A stretch of 64,000 bases of DNA from Desulfospira joergensenii DSM 10085 (GTDB lineage: Bacteria > Desulfobacterota > Desulfobacteria > Desulfobacterales > Desulfobacteraceae), in contig NZ_ATUG01000002.1 of the NCBI RefSeq assembly GCF_000420085.1, positions 1,116,001-1,180,000 on the forward strand, read 5' to 3'. The translations under genes were made by a program, and so were the position numbers. Shown here piece by piece: positions 8,572 through 17,462 of this stretch. Within the stretch, counting starts at the first letter, position 1; every line of letters starts with the position of its first letter. The notes under the pieces were generated by a model. That model was not told where the DNA came from, ran no database searches, and was given only the letters and a program-made list of their open reading frames with translations.

Positions 8572-9471
8572 GTGGCAGCCCTCCCCACCATTGCACAACA
8601 GATGTCCGTCCTGGCAAAAAAAGACGGGATCAATCCCACACAATTGCCGGAAATCAGAATCATGAAGACGTCGGAGTACCACAGGCGCAAGCCCCTTTTA
8701 TACGAAAAGGGAATCATCATCGTGGGCCAGGGGGCCAAACGGGTCTACCTGGGAAACCAGGTCTATGAGTACAATCCGGATAATTATCTGGTGCTCACTT
8801 TGCCCATACCTGCCGAATGCGAAACCTTTGCCACCCGGAAAACACCCTTGCTCTCCATGTTCGTGGATATCCGTATTGAGATTCTGCACCAGATTATTCA
8901 GGAGATGGGCAGCCACCAGGGGTTAAAAAGATGTGAGATCCGGAACCGGCAGCCGGGGCTTTTTCTTTCCCGGATGACCCCCCAGCTGCGGTCAACCCTT
9001 TCCCGCCTTCTGGCCGCCCTTACCTCGCCGGTGGAGTCCGGGGTGATCGGTCAGGGCCTGCTCAAGGAAGTGCTGTTCAGGATCATGTGCAGCGAGAGTG
9101 CCCGTTCCCTGTATGCCCTGGCGATCCGGAATACCAATGTTTCAAGGGTGGACAAGGCTTTGAAAAAAATTCACGGCGGTTTTGACCACCCCATCCAGGT
9201 GGAGGAACTGGCCGGCCTGGTCAACATGAGCCAGTCAGCCTTTCACCGTGCCTTTAAGGAGGTCACTGCCTGTTCCCCTCTCCAGTATATCAAGAAGATC
9301 CGTCTGAACAAGTCCCTGGACCTTCTGATGGAACAAAAACTGAGGGTAAACGAGGCCGCCGCCCGGGTGGGATATGAGAGCCCTTCCCAGTTCAGCCGGG
9401 AATTCAAACGTTATTTCGGCCGGAGCCCGGCCGCCTACATCCAGATCCATTCGCCTTTAAAGGCCTCCTGA
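8572..9471 (+). CDS. yqhC: AraC-family regulator, YqhC-like
   Basis: Transcription factor with an N-terminal AraC_N ligand-type domain (about residues 15-165, with KRVYLGNQVYEYNPDNYLV) and a C-terminal pair of helix-turn-helix motifs (about 195-290: VEELAGLVNMSQSAFHRAFK and VNEAAARVGYESPSQFSREF). The start is GTG at 8572, supported by GAGGAG (8558-8563). Its divergent neighbour is a yqhD alcohol dehydrogenase, so it probably activates that gene when aldehydes accumulate. The inducer is inferred from E. coli only. Confidence 0.85.
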   Translation: MAALPTIAQQMSVLAKKDGINPTQLPEIRIMKTSEYHRRKPLLYEKGIIIVGQGAKRVYLGNQVYEYNPDNYLVLTLPIPAECETFATRKTPLLSMFVDIRIEILHQIIQEMGSHQGLKRCEIRNRQPGLFLSRMTPQLRSTLSRLLAALTSPVESGVIGQGLLKEVLFRIMCSESARSLYALAIRNTNVSRVDKALKKIHGGFDHPIQVEELAGLVNMSQSAFHRAFKEVTACSPLQYIKKIRLNKSLDLLMEQKLRVNEAAARVGYESPSQFSREFKRYFGRSPAAYIQIHSPLKAS

Positions 9472-9634
9472 AACCCGAAATATCCGACGGATAATCTTTT
9501 ATATTTACAAAAACAGACCCGATTGTCTGCCCGGGGCTTCCATTTTGTTTGCCATGTATTATGTTAGTTAGGATAACCAAAAAATGAAACGGGTATTGGT
9601 TGCTTCATCAAGACGCTTAGGGGGATAAGGAAAA

Positions 9635-10354
9635 ATGAAAGAGGATCTGAAGTTCCCGGAGATTGAGATACCGGAACCCATTGCGGAAAAATGGCAGGAC
9701 ATTGTCGATATAATGGCCGAGCTGATCGGTATCCCCGCCGCATTGATCATGCGCAGGACCCAATCGGATGCAGAGGTCTTTGTTTCAAGCAATAGTGAGG
9801 GCAATCCATATCATGCCGGCGACCGGGAGCAGCTCCGGAAATCGGGGTTATACTGCGAAGCGGTTATCAATACCCGGGACAGGCTTTTGGTTCCCAACGC
9901 ACTGGCCGATGAAAAATGGAAAAACAACCCGGATGTAAAGCTGAATATGATCTCCTACCTGGGGTTCCCTATTTTTTTGCCGGACCAGGAACCCTTCGGG
10001 ACGATCTGTGTGCTTGATAACAAGGAGAATGCCTACTCGGAAACCTTTGAGAACCTGATAAAGAATTTTCGTGATATTGTCCAGTCCCACCTGGAACTCA
10101 TATACATGAATGCCGCTTTGGGCGGGGAAAACAAGACTCTTTCCGATTATATTTCTGAAATTAAAATTCTCCGCGGCCTGGTGCCGATCTGTTCAAAGTG
10201 CAAAAAAATCAGGGATGACAAGGGGCATTGGAACCTCATGGAGACATATATCGAAAAACACTCCGAGGCCTCTTTCAGCCATGGAATCTGTCCTGAATGT
10301 TCGGATATGCTTTATGGTAAAAAAGAGTGGTATATCAATAGAAAAAAGGGATAG
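9635..10354 (+). CDS. GAF-domain protein with C-terminal CxxC...CxxC module
   Basis: Soluble sensor-like protein (239 aa). Residues 15-155 form a GAF domain (typical end LGFPIF...GTICVLDNK). After a helix, residues 176-225 carry a conserved-looking module, EIKILRGLVPICSKCKKIRD through SHGICPEC, with Cys pairs C186/C189 and C219/C222 that resemble a zinc ribbon. I recall this module at the end of many PAS/GAF proteins of sulfate reducers, but its function is not known. There is no kinase or DNA-binding domain, so output may be by protein contact. A ribosome binding site (AAGGA) precedes the ATG. It appears monocistronic. Confidence 0.75.
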   Translation: MKEDLKFPEIEIPEPIAEKWQDIVDIMAELIGIPAALIMRRTQSDAEVFVSSNSEGNPYHAGDREQLRKSGLYCEAVINTRDRLLVPNALADEKWKNNPDVKLNMISYLGFPIFLPDQEPFGTICVLDNKENAYSETFENLIKNFRDIVQSHLELIYMNAALGGENKTLSDYISEIKILRGLVPICSKCKKIRDDKGHWNLMETYIEKHSEASFSHGICPECSDMLYGKKEWYINRKKG

Positions 10355-10600
10355 ATCTGGACCCATGCGCCGGACGTTTGCAAACATGCAATTACAAAGG
10401 GCAAGGGTTGAATAAAAAATCAAACAGCATCACAGAAAAATCTTGACAGAATTCCCGGGTTTTCCTATCCATACTCCATGATTTAATCTTTTCTTGCATA
10501 TCTTTATACACCTGCCGTGTGATCCGCCGAACCGGGCGAATCCACGGGTGGTTTCAATTTTTTACACCTCACTCATTTTTAGATATTCTTAGGGATAAAT
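10355..10600. other. Intergenic region with weak promoter-like sequence
   Basis: No gene is seen. A TTGACA (10443-10448) followed after 17 bases by TATCCA is a weak sigma-70-like candidate for the methyltransferase gene 130 bases downstream. Nothing else is recognised. Confidence 0.25.
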
Positions 10601-11440
10601 ATGTATAAACGACTGAAACAGATATGCCGGAAGCCTGCGCCATATGAATTTTATACGGCGGAAACACTCTGGACGGACGATCATATTTCAAAAAAGATGC
10701 TTGAATTTCATTTAAACCCGGATAGCGAACCTGCATCCCGGAATCATGATTTCATTCAAAACTCCATAAACTGGATAAGGGACCGGTTCAAGGTCGGGCC
10801 CGGCTTGAAGATTGCCGATTTCGGCTGCGGTCCGGGGCTTTATGCCAACGCATTTGGAGAGGCTGGCGCCTCTGTTCTGGGGATCGATTTTTCCCGGCGC
10901 TCCATTTCCCATGCCCGGGACCAGGCCGTGAAAAAGGGACTTTCCACAGAGTTTGTCCAAAAAAATTACCTTGATTTCAGTTCAGATGAGCGCTTTGACC
11001 TGATCACCCTGATCTATTGCGATTTATGTGCCCTGAGCCCTGAACAGCGGAGAACCCTGCTCCGGTCATTTCATGGTCTTCTGGCAGAGGACGGCCGTCT
11101 CCTTCTGGATGTTTTTTCTCTAAAGGCCTTTGAGGGCCGCCGGGAGGGTTCCTCAATTGAACACCTTCTTCTGGAAGGGTTCTGGTCAGATGAGGATTAT
11201 TACGGTTTTCTTCAAACCATCAAATATGATGATATAAAAGTGGTTCTTGACAGGTACGCCATCATACAGGAATCAAGGGAATGGGAAATTTACAATTGGC
11301 TGCAATACTATCCCGTGGAGGCCCTTGCCCGGGAGTTCCATGAAAGCGGTTTTGCCGTAAGCGAGTATTATTCGGATGTTTCCGGAGCTCCCTTTGACCG
11401 GGGTTCGGAGACCATTGCATTGGTTGCCAAAAAGAGATAA
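10601..11440 (+). CDS. Class I SAM-dependent methyltransferase
   Basis: Soluble 279-residue protein with a Rossmann SAM domain. Motif I is IADFGCGPGLYA (about residues 71-82), the acidic end of strand 2 is LGIDFS, and motif post-I continues through LITLIYCDLCAL and LLLDVF. The C-terminal third has aromatic-rich segments that may form a substrate lid. It matches the broad Methyltransf_11/25 group, and the substrate cannot be told. It stands alone, converging on clpB with a strong hairpin between them. Confidence 0.8.
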   Translation: MYKRLKQICRKPAPYEFYTAETLWTDDHISKKMLEFHLNPDSEPASRNHDFIQNSINWIRDRFKVGPGLKIADFGCGPGLYANAFGEAGASVLGIDFSRRSISHARDQAVKKGLSTEFVQKNYLDFSSDERFDLITLIYCDLCALSPEQRRTLLRSFHGLLAEDGRLLLDVFSLKAFEGRREGSSIEHLLLEGFWSDEDYYGFLQTIKYDDIKVVLDRYAIIQESREWEIYNWLQYYPVEALAREFHESGFAVSEYYSDVSGAPFDRGSETIALVAKKR

Positions 11441-11489
11441 TTGCAGGGCCCATACAAAATATTTCCGGCAGAAAAGCCCGGGGCGGGTC

Positions 11490-11526
11490 CGGGCGGGGAG
11501 ATTCAGTCAATGAAAATCCCCGCCCG
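11490..11526. terminator. Shared hairpin between convergent methyltransferase and clpB genes
   Basis: A perfect 10-bp inverted repeat (11490-11499 with 11517-11526) and a 17-base loop in the 111-base convergent gap. It can serve either strand, although neither side has a long T-tract. Confidence 0.55.
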
Positions 11527-11551
11527 GCACCTTTGCGGGCCAGATGATTTC

Positions 11552-14146
11552 TTATCTGCCGGCCAGTATCAGATGATCCCCGGAATCATCCGCCGTGAAC
11601 CGGATGGTATCCCCTTTTGAAAAATCCCCCTTGAGAAGGGCCATGGAAAGAGGGTTTTCGATTTCCCTCTGGATCACCCGCTTCAGGGGTCTGGCCCCGA
11701 ATCCGGGATCATATCCGTTCCGGGCCAGCCAGGCCATGGCTTTATCATCCGGGCAGACCTCAATATTCCTGGGTTTGAGCCGTCGGTTCAGGTGGTGGAT
11801 CTGAATCCGTGCGATCTCCTCTATGTTTTCCCGGGTCAGGGCGTGGAAGGTAATGATCTCGTCGATCCGGTTCAGGAATTCGGGTCTGAAGGCCTGTTTC
11901 AGGGCCTGGGAGATGCCCTTTTCCCGGTCCGCTTCCGTAAGACCTGAATCCTCTCCCGCAGTCTGGAGAAACCGGGACCCCACGTTGGAGGTCATGATGA
12001 TGATGGTGTTCCTGAAATCCACGGTCCGGCCCTGTCCGTCGGTCATGCGGCCGTCGTCCAGGACCTGGAGCAGAACGTTGAATACATCCGGGTGGGCCTT
12101 TTCAATCTCGTCAAAGAGGATCACCGAATAGGGTCTCCTTCGCACGGCCTCGGTAAGATATCCTCCCTCGTCATATCCCACATACCCGGGAGGGGCTCCG
12201 ATGAGCCGGGCCACGGAGTGCTTTTCCATGTACTCGGACATGTCCACCCTCACCATGGCTTGGTCGCTGTCGAACATGAAGCCTGCCAGGGATTTGGCCA
12301 GTTCGGTTTTTCCCACGCCGGTGGGCCCCATGAAGATAAAGGTTCCAATGGGCCGGTCCTCGGGCTGGAGCCCGGATCTTGCCCTTCGCACGGCATTGGA
12401 CACGGCATCAATGGCGGTCTTCTGGCCGATGACCCTCTTCTGGATATGGGATTCCATTTGAACCAGTTTTTCCTGTTCTCCCTGGAGCATCTTGGATACG
12501 GGTATCCCGGTCCAGGAAGAGACCACGTCGGCCACGTCCCCCTCTTCCACATCCTCCCGGAGCATCTTCCGGGTCTGCTGGAGCCGGTCCAGATCCTGTT
12601 TTCTGGATTCCAGGCTATGCTTTAACTCTTCCAGGGTGCCGTACCGGATCTGGGCCACTTTCTCCAGGTCCCCGTTTCGTTCAGCCATCTGGGCCAGGGT
12701 CTGGGCCTTGTCCATCTCCTCCCGGAGGGTGGAGATCTCCTGGATCAGGGATTTTTCACTGTCCCAGTGCAGCTTTAAGGGGCCGATCTCCTCTTTCATG
12801 GCGGCGATTTCCTTTTCCAGGATTTCCAGGCGCTCCCTGGAAGCCTGATCCTTTTCCTTGACCAGGGCCTGGCGCTCAATCTGGGCCTGGGTGATCTTCC
12901 GCTGGATCTCATCTATGGCCCGGGGCATGGAGTCGATTTCGATCCGCAGACGGGATGCGCATTCGTCAATGAGATCCACAGCCTTGTCCGGCAGGAACCG
13001 GTCGGCAATGTACCGGCTGGACAGGGTGGCCGCCGCCACAATGGCCGAATCCTTGATCCGGATCCCGTGGTGGACTTCGTATTTTTCCTTGAGTCCCCTT
13101 AAAATGGAAATCGTGTCCTCCACCGTGGGTTCCTTGGCATGTACCGGCTGGAACCGCCGTTCCAGGGCTGCATCTTTTTCTATGTATTTCCGGTACTCAT
13201 CCAGGGTGGTGGCTCCGACGCACCGCAGCGTCCCCCGGGCCAGGGCCGGCTTGAGCATATTGGAGGCATCCACGGAGCCTTCGGCCGCACCGGCCCCCAC
13301 CACCGTATGGAGCTCGTCGATAAAGAGGACCACCTCTCCTTCGGCGGCCTCCACCTCTTTGAGCACGGCCTTTAACCGCTCTTCAAACTCCCCCCTGAAC
13401 TTGGCCCCGGCCAGCAGGGCTCCCATGTCCAGGGCCACCACCCTCCGGTTCTTCAGGCTGTCGGAGACGTCCCCCTCCACGATCCTCTGGGCCAGGCCCT
13501 CCACAATGGCGGTCTTGCCCACCCCGGGTTCGCCGATGAGCACGGGATTGTTCTTACGCCGCCGGGACAGAACCTGGACGATGCGCCGGATCTCTTCGTC
13601 CCTTCCGATGACCGGATCCAGCTTGCCGGACCGGGCAAGAAGGGTCAGGTCCCGGCCGAATTTTTCCAGGGCCTGGTATTTCTCCTCGGGGTTCTGGTCC
13701 GTGACGGTCTGGTTGCCCCGGATATCCTTGAGCACGGACAGGACGGCATCCCGGGTCACGCCGGCGCTGGTCAGGATCTTCCCGGCCTCCCCCTTGGAAG
13801 CTCCCAGGGCCAGGAAAACATGTTCCAGGCTGACATACTGGTCCTTCATCTTCCCGGCCTCGTCAAAGGCCAGATCCAGCATCTTTTTGCTTTCCCTGGA
13901 GATGTAAAGATCCGTTTCCCCCGTCACCCGGGGCTTTTTCCCCAGGCTGTCATCCACAGATCGGTTCAGATCGGGCAGAGACACCCCGATTTTTTTCAGG
14001 ATAGCATCTGCCACGCCCTGGTCGTCCTTGAGTATGGCCTTTAAAAAATGGATCGGATCTATGGTCGGGTGATTCAGCTTTTGGGCCAGATCATGGGCAG
14101 ACTGGACCAGTTCCTGGGATTTCATGGTGAGCTTGTCAAATTTCAT
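11552..14146 (-). CDS. clpB: ATP-dependent disaggregase ClpB
   Basis: Cytoplasmic hexameric AAA+ chaperone that rescues aggregated protein with DnaK. In order: Clp N-domain (residues 1-145), first AAA+ module with Walker [10 protein letters not shown], coiled-coil M-domain (about 410-525), second AAA+ module with Walker [13 protein letters not shown] and sensor region GFGARPLKR near the C-terminus. There is no ClpA-type ClpP-binding loop. Length (864 aa) is standard. The ATG is preceded by AAGGAAG. It is monocistronic. A TTGACT (minus strand, about 14200) is a possible -35 element, but I found no convincing heat-shock promoter. Confidence 0.96.
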   Translation of the reverse strand: MKFDKLTMKSQELVQSAHDLAQKLNHPTIDPIHFLKAILKDDQGVADAILKKIGVSLPDLNRSVDDSLGKKPRVTGETDLYISRESKKMLDLAFDEAGKMKDQYVSLEHVFLALGASKGEAGKILTSAGVTRDAVLSVLKDIRGNQTVTDQNPEEKYQALEKFGRDLTLLARSGKLDPVIGRDEEIRRIVQVLSRRRKNNPVLIGEPGVGKTAIVEGLAQRIVEGDVSDSLKNRRVVALDMGALLAGAKFRGEFEERLKAVLKEVEAAEGEVVLFIDELHTVVGAGAAEGSVDASNMLKPALARGTLRCVGATTLDEYRKYIEKDAALERRFQPVHAKEPTVEDTISILRGLKEKYEVHHGIRIKDSAIVAAATLSSRYIADRFLPDKAVDLIDECASRLRIEIDSMPRAIDEIQRKITQAQIERQALVKEKDQASRERLEILEKEIAAMKEEIGPLKLHWDSEKSLIQEISTLREEMDKAQTLAQMAERNGDLEKVAQIRYGTLEELKHSLESRKQDLDRLQQTRKMLREDVEEGDVADVVSSWTGIPVSKMLQGEQEKLVQMESHIQKRVIGQKTAIDAVSNAVRRARSGLQPEDRPIGTFIFMGPTGVGKTELAKSLAGFMFDSDQAMVRVDMSEYMEKHSVARLIGAPPGYVGYDEGGYLTEAVRRRPYSVILFDEIEKAHPDVFNVLLQVLDDGRMTDGQGRTVDFRNTIIIMTSNVGSRFLQTAGEDSGLTEADREKGISQALKQAFRPEFLNRIDEIITFHALTRENIEEIARIQIHHLNRRLKPRNIEVCPDDKAMAWLARNGYDPGFGARPLKRVIQREIENPLSMALLKGDFSKGDTIRFTADDSGDHLILAGR

Positions 14147-14317
14147 TTATGCTTCCTTTTCATTATTATTTAAATTGACATACAAAAAGTAATGCAATAA
14201 AGAATTTAGTCAACCCTGTTCTGCCGGGCCCGTGTAAAATTATATTTTGGGTTGTTCTGCCGGATTTGCCTGGGTTTTCCAATTTTCAACCCGGGGGGGG
14301 GTTTTTGGATTTTTCCC
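14147..14317. other. clpB leader and end of the HD-GYP gene
   Basis: AT-rich leader (14147-14245), then an imperfect hairpin (about 14268-14298) with a run of nine G at 14293-14301. The hairpin lies just past the HD-GYP stop and may mark the end of that transcript. Confidence 0.3.
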
Positions 14318-15682
14318 TTATTTGGAAGAGATGTGTTCCAGGAGAGTTTCATCTGATCCGTGGATTTCTTCAAAAATCTGTGATCCGGATTCGTATCTGA
14401 TCCGGTTTGGATTTTTCCTTTGTGATCCGGGCGGCATTTTGTTCCGGATCCTTTTGAATTCCTTCTCCCGGGTCATGAAGGCATCCACAACATCGGGATC
14501 AAAATGTTTGCCTTTTCCCTGGAAGATGATGTCCACGGTTTTTTCATGGGAAAAGGCCTCCTTGTAGCTCCGCCTTGAGGTGAGGGCGTCATAGACATCG
14601 GCCAGGGCCACAATCCGGGTGGATAAAGGAATTTCCTCCCCCTTCAGCCCCTTGGGATAACCGGTTCCGTCCCATTTTTCATGATGGGAATAGGCGATTT
14701 CCTTGCCCAGTGTAATAAATGACTGGCCCTTGACTTTGGACTCTACCATCTTGAGAATATCCCCGCCGTAGACGGTGTGAAGTTTGATGGTTTCAAACTC
14801 CTCACGGGTAAGTTTCCCGGCTTTGAGGAGGATGGCATCGGGGATTCCGACCTTGCCGATATCATGGAGGACCGCTGAAAGACAAAGATCGTCAATATAT
14901 TCCTGGGTGATATAGGATGAATACTTGGGAGTTTTTGAAAGCTGTCCGGCGATCACCTTTGTATATTCCCGGATCCTTTCCAGGTGATTGCCCGTATCTG
15001 TATCCCGGTATTCTGCCAGTTTGGCCAGGCCCAGAATCGTTGCGATGCGGGCGTTTTGAAAATCCCGGTAGGAAGCGACCAGGTCCGAATCCAGCCTCAT
15101 CTTCAACAGGAACTCTCTTTTTCTCGCCCTTGTCTCCTGGTGGCATTGGATGATTGACACGGCGGTAAAACTGGCGAAAAAAAAGCTATTGTTGAACAGC
15201 AGTTTTACATCCTGATGTGACGGATCCGTAAGAAGATAAACCGGAATGACATAGGATAGATAGAGAAGAAGCATTGAAAAAGCCGCCTGCCTCTTGTTCA
15301 GGGGCAGCACCGTTGAACAGATCATCATGACAAGGATGATGCCCGCATAGTAGGAGGAACTGAATCCCCCCAGCCGGATAATCATAAGAGAGATGACAAG
15401 GGCGGCCAGGGTACACCAGATGAGAACCACGGCAAAAGAGAGCTGCCGTAAAAATCCCCGGGAGTGGAAAAAAAGGAGAAGGATGCAGGAGAGGGAAAAC
15501 ATTCCCCTGTAGAATAAAAACAGCCTGAAGTGCTCCGGAGCCGCCAGATAGTCCAGCAGGGAGAACAGGGGATAGAGCACAATGCCCAGCCAGATGCAGA
15601 CACGCACCCTCTGGTGAAGAAGTTCCCCTGTCTCCTGTTCAAAGAGGTCTGGATCTTTGGTTTTTCTCCAGCCTTTTTTCAT
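14318..15682 (-). CDS. Membrane HD-GYP domain protein (cyclic-di-GMP phosphodiesterase type)
   Basis: About six hydrophobic segments (residues 25-185 from the chosen start) form a membrane sensor region with no recognised ligand domain. A cytoplasmic HD-GYP domain follows (about 215-430). The catalytic motifs are intact: HDIGK within VLHDIGKVGIPD, the downstream HHEKWDGTGYP, and VALADVYDAL. It is therefore expected to hydrolyse cyclic di-GMP. I start at the ATG at 15682 rather than a TTG at 15742, because the latter would overlap the upstream gene by 47 bases. The gap to the upstream cNMP-methyltransferase gene is 13 bases, so the two are likely co-transcribed. Confidence 0.85.
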   Translation of the reverse strand: MKKGWRKTKDPDLFEQETGELLHQRVRVCIWLGIVLYPLFSLLDYLAAPEHFRLFLFYRGMFSLSCILLLFFHSRGFLRQLSFAVVLIWCTLAALVISLMIIRLGGFSSSYYAGIILVMMICSTVLPLNKRQAAFSMLLLYLSYVIPVYLLTDPSHQDVKLLFNNSFFFASFTAVSIIQCHQETRARKREFLLKMRLDSDLVASYRDFQNARIATILGLAKLAEYRDTDTGNHLERIREYTKVIAGQLSKTPKYSSYITQEYIDDLCLSAVLHDIGKVGIPDAILLKAGKLTREEFETIKLHTVYGGDILKMVESKVKGQSFITLGKEIAYSHHEKWDGTGYPKGLKGEEIPLSTRIVALADVYDALTSRRSYKEAFSHEKTVDIIFQGKGKHFDPDVVDAFMTREKEFKRIRNKMPPGSQRKNPNRIRYESGSQIFEEIHGSDETLLEHISSK

Positions 15683-15695
15683 TGTCGGTTCCCGG

Positions 15696-17165
15696 CTAAT
15701 GCGTTGCGATGGAAAACAGATTAATTCCCTGGTCTTCTTCAATTACAATGATGTCCTCTCCAAAGGGCGTTTGGGCAAACAGCCTTTTAAAATCTTCTTC
15801 TTCCCTCAGGATCAATTTCCAGTCAACGATGTGATCCATGAATATACGGTCGGGACCGGATTTAAAATTCCCGACGATCAAATGACCCCCGGGCTTCAGG
15901 TGCTGATGGCACCGGGTGGCAAAGGCGATAAAAAGGGAATCGTCAAGATAGTCCAGCAGTCCTGCCGAATAAATAATATCTTTCTTACCAAATTCCTGAT
16001 CGGCTTTTCCAAGGGCCCACTTGATAAGATTTTCATTCATGAACCGGATATCGGCCTTGTGGTCTACCTGGCTGATATTTTTTGCAGACATCTCAAGGGC
16101 CTCCGGATCTATGTCCACGCAGAGGACCTCAACTTTTTCGCTGTGTCTGCATTGGGAAAGAAAATCACAAAGTTCCCGGCTGGGTCCGCAGGCCAGGGAC
16201 ATGATGCGGATGGGGCCGTCTGCCTCCTTTTTTTCATCGCACATGGTTTTAAGGTGGTGGCTTAAAAGTCGTCTTCGCCCCCGTACGGCATGGCAGGAGG
16301 CGCTGTCAAGGGACCACTGATCAATCAATTTGCCGATCTTCCCGTCTCCATGGGGCTCATTGGCATATATCATTTCGATCATATTGCAGTCCCCTGCATA
16401 TCCCTTGGGTTTGAAATAGGCTCTTTCCAGGTAGCGGCTTCTCATGAAATAGGGGAAAACCTCCTTGAAAATATAGCCCCAGACAATATCGGCATTGGGG
16501 GATTCTTCAACCAGGGGACCCTCTGCCCGGAGCCATCCATGGAGTCTGTTAAGAAGATCATAGCCCGCTGTCTGAAGTTTTTCCGGAATGTCCGGGCTCA
16601 CTGCTTTCTGTACGCCGAAGGAGAGTTCAAACATCTGGGATTTGAATCCATCAATGGCCTCTTTTATCCGTTGGCCCTCCGGGGTCTTAAAAAATTCATC
16701 GGGCAGGGGTTTTGACTCCCCCATCCTGCGCCGTCCCGTGGACAGGGACTCTGCATAGCTGGCAAGGGGGTCTCTTTCGCTAAGAATTCTCCTGAATTTG
16801 GAACAGATCCGTTCCGCCAGAAAAACCATGAAGTCCCCGAACAGGACAGGATCTTTCTCCTGTATTTTCCGGAGGTCCTCCCGGTTCAGGGTCAGAATTT
16901 CAGATTCTTCTGTTGCCCGGATATCGCGGACCCTTGAAATTTCATCAAAAAATCCGATCTCTCCAAAAAAATTACCCGCACCGATGAGGGCCACCAGGAT
17001 TTTCGTATCCTGGGAGGTATAGGAAACCTCAACAGCCCCTGTTTTCAGGTAATAGATGGAACTTGCCCTGTCGCCTCCGATCACGATTTCCGAATTTTTG
17101 GCACATGGGGTTGAACTGAAAAATTCCAAAATGCGATTCAGGGTCTGGGTGTCAGTAATGGTCAT
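15696..17165 (-). CDS. Cyclic-nucleotide-binding domain fused to a methyltransferase
   Basis: Two-part protein. Residues 10-125 form a Crp-like cNMP-binding domain (FFGEIGFFDEISRVRDIRATEES is the phosphate-binding segment). Residues about 290-485 form a class I SAM methyltransferase: MSLACGPSRELCDF is motif I and CVDIDPEAL is the acidic loop. The middle part (RSRYLERAYFKPKGYAGD) resembles methyltransferases annotated as extracellular-factor (3-hydroxypalmitate methyl ester type) biosynthesis proteins, a weak memory-based match. The ATG at 17165 has AAAGGAG five bases upstream; a GTG six bases earlier is less likely. It is followed by an HD-GYP gene, suggesting nucleotide-regulated signalling. 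The substrate is unknown. Confidence 0.75.
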   Translation of the reverse strand: MTITDTQTLNRILEFFSSTPCAKNSEIVIGGDRASSIYYLKTGAVEVSYTSQDTKILVALIGAGNFFGEIGFFDEISRVRDIRATEESEILTLNREDLRKIQEKDPVLFGDFMVFLAERICSKFRRILSERDPLASYAESLSTGRRRMGESKPLPDEFFKTPEGQRIKEAIDGFKSQMFELSFGVQKAVSPDIPEKLQTAGYDLLNRLHGWLRAEGPLVEESPNADIVWGYIFKEVFPYFMRSRYLERAYFKPKGYAGDCNMIEMIYANEPHGDGKIGKLIDQWSLDSASCHAVRGRRRLLSHHLKTMCDEKKEADGPIRIMSLACGPSRELCDFLSQCRHSEKVEVLCVDIDPEALEMSAKNISQVDHKADIRFMNENLIKWALGKADQEFGKKDIIYSAGLLDYLDDSLFIAFATRCHQHLKPGGHLIVGNFKSGPDRIFMDHIVDWKLILREEEDFKRLFAQTPFGEDIIVIEEDQGINLFSIATH

Positions 17166-17407
17166 GGCCACTCCTTTCGGACGGAATTACTGCCCGGGAA
17201 ATGAATTGAAACCAAACGAATTATTTGTTTTTCAGGCTGCCCGGTTTAAATCAAAAAGGCATACCCAGTTGATATGCGTTCGTTTTCGTCTTTTGGGGTC
17301 TGTCTGCCCGAAGGACAAGCCTAAATTACCGCAATATTGTAGAGTAAAGGTAATAATTTCGTCAAGAATATAATGTCATATGCCGGAAGGAGGGACGAAA
17401 ACGACAA
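17166..17407. other. Intergenic region upstream of the cNMP-methyltransferase gene
   Basis: About 240 AT-leaning bases between the minus-strand cNMP-methyltransferase start and the nifS terminator. It must hold the promoter of the methyltransferase/HD-GYP unit, but no clear -35/-10 pair was found. Confidence 0.3.
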
Positions 17408-17433
17408 ACAGGGCGGCCAAAAGGCCCCCCTGT
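17408..17433 (-). terminator. Terminator of the nifU-nifS operon
   Basis: An 11-bp stem with one mismatch (17408-17418 with 17423-17433) and a TTTT loop in the minus-strand transcript, 29 bases past the nifS stop, followed by TTGTCGTTTTCGT. It fits a rho-independent terminator. Confidence 0.7.
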
Positions 17434-17462
17434 CTGATTGGTTTTTCAGTTGTGGGACTGCG

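Noticed and set aside
12858-13907. Long open frame antisense to clpB (349 codons, plus strand)
   Set aside because: It mirrors the codon pattern of clpB on the other strand, is Arg/Ser-rich with no domain and has no ribosome binding site.
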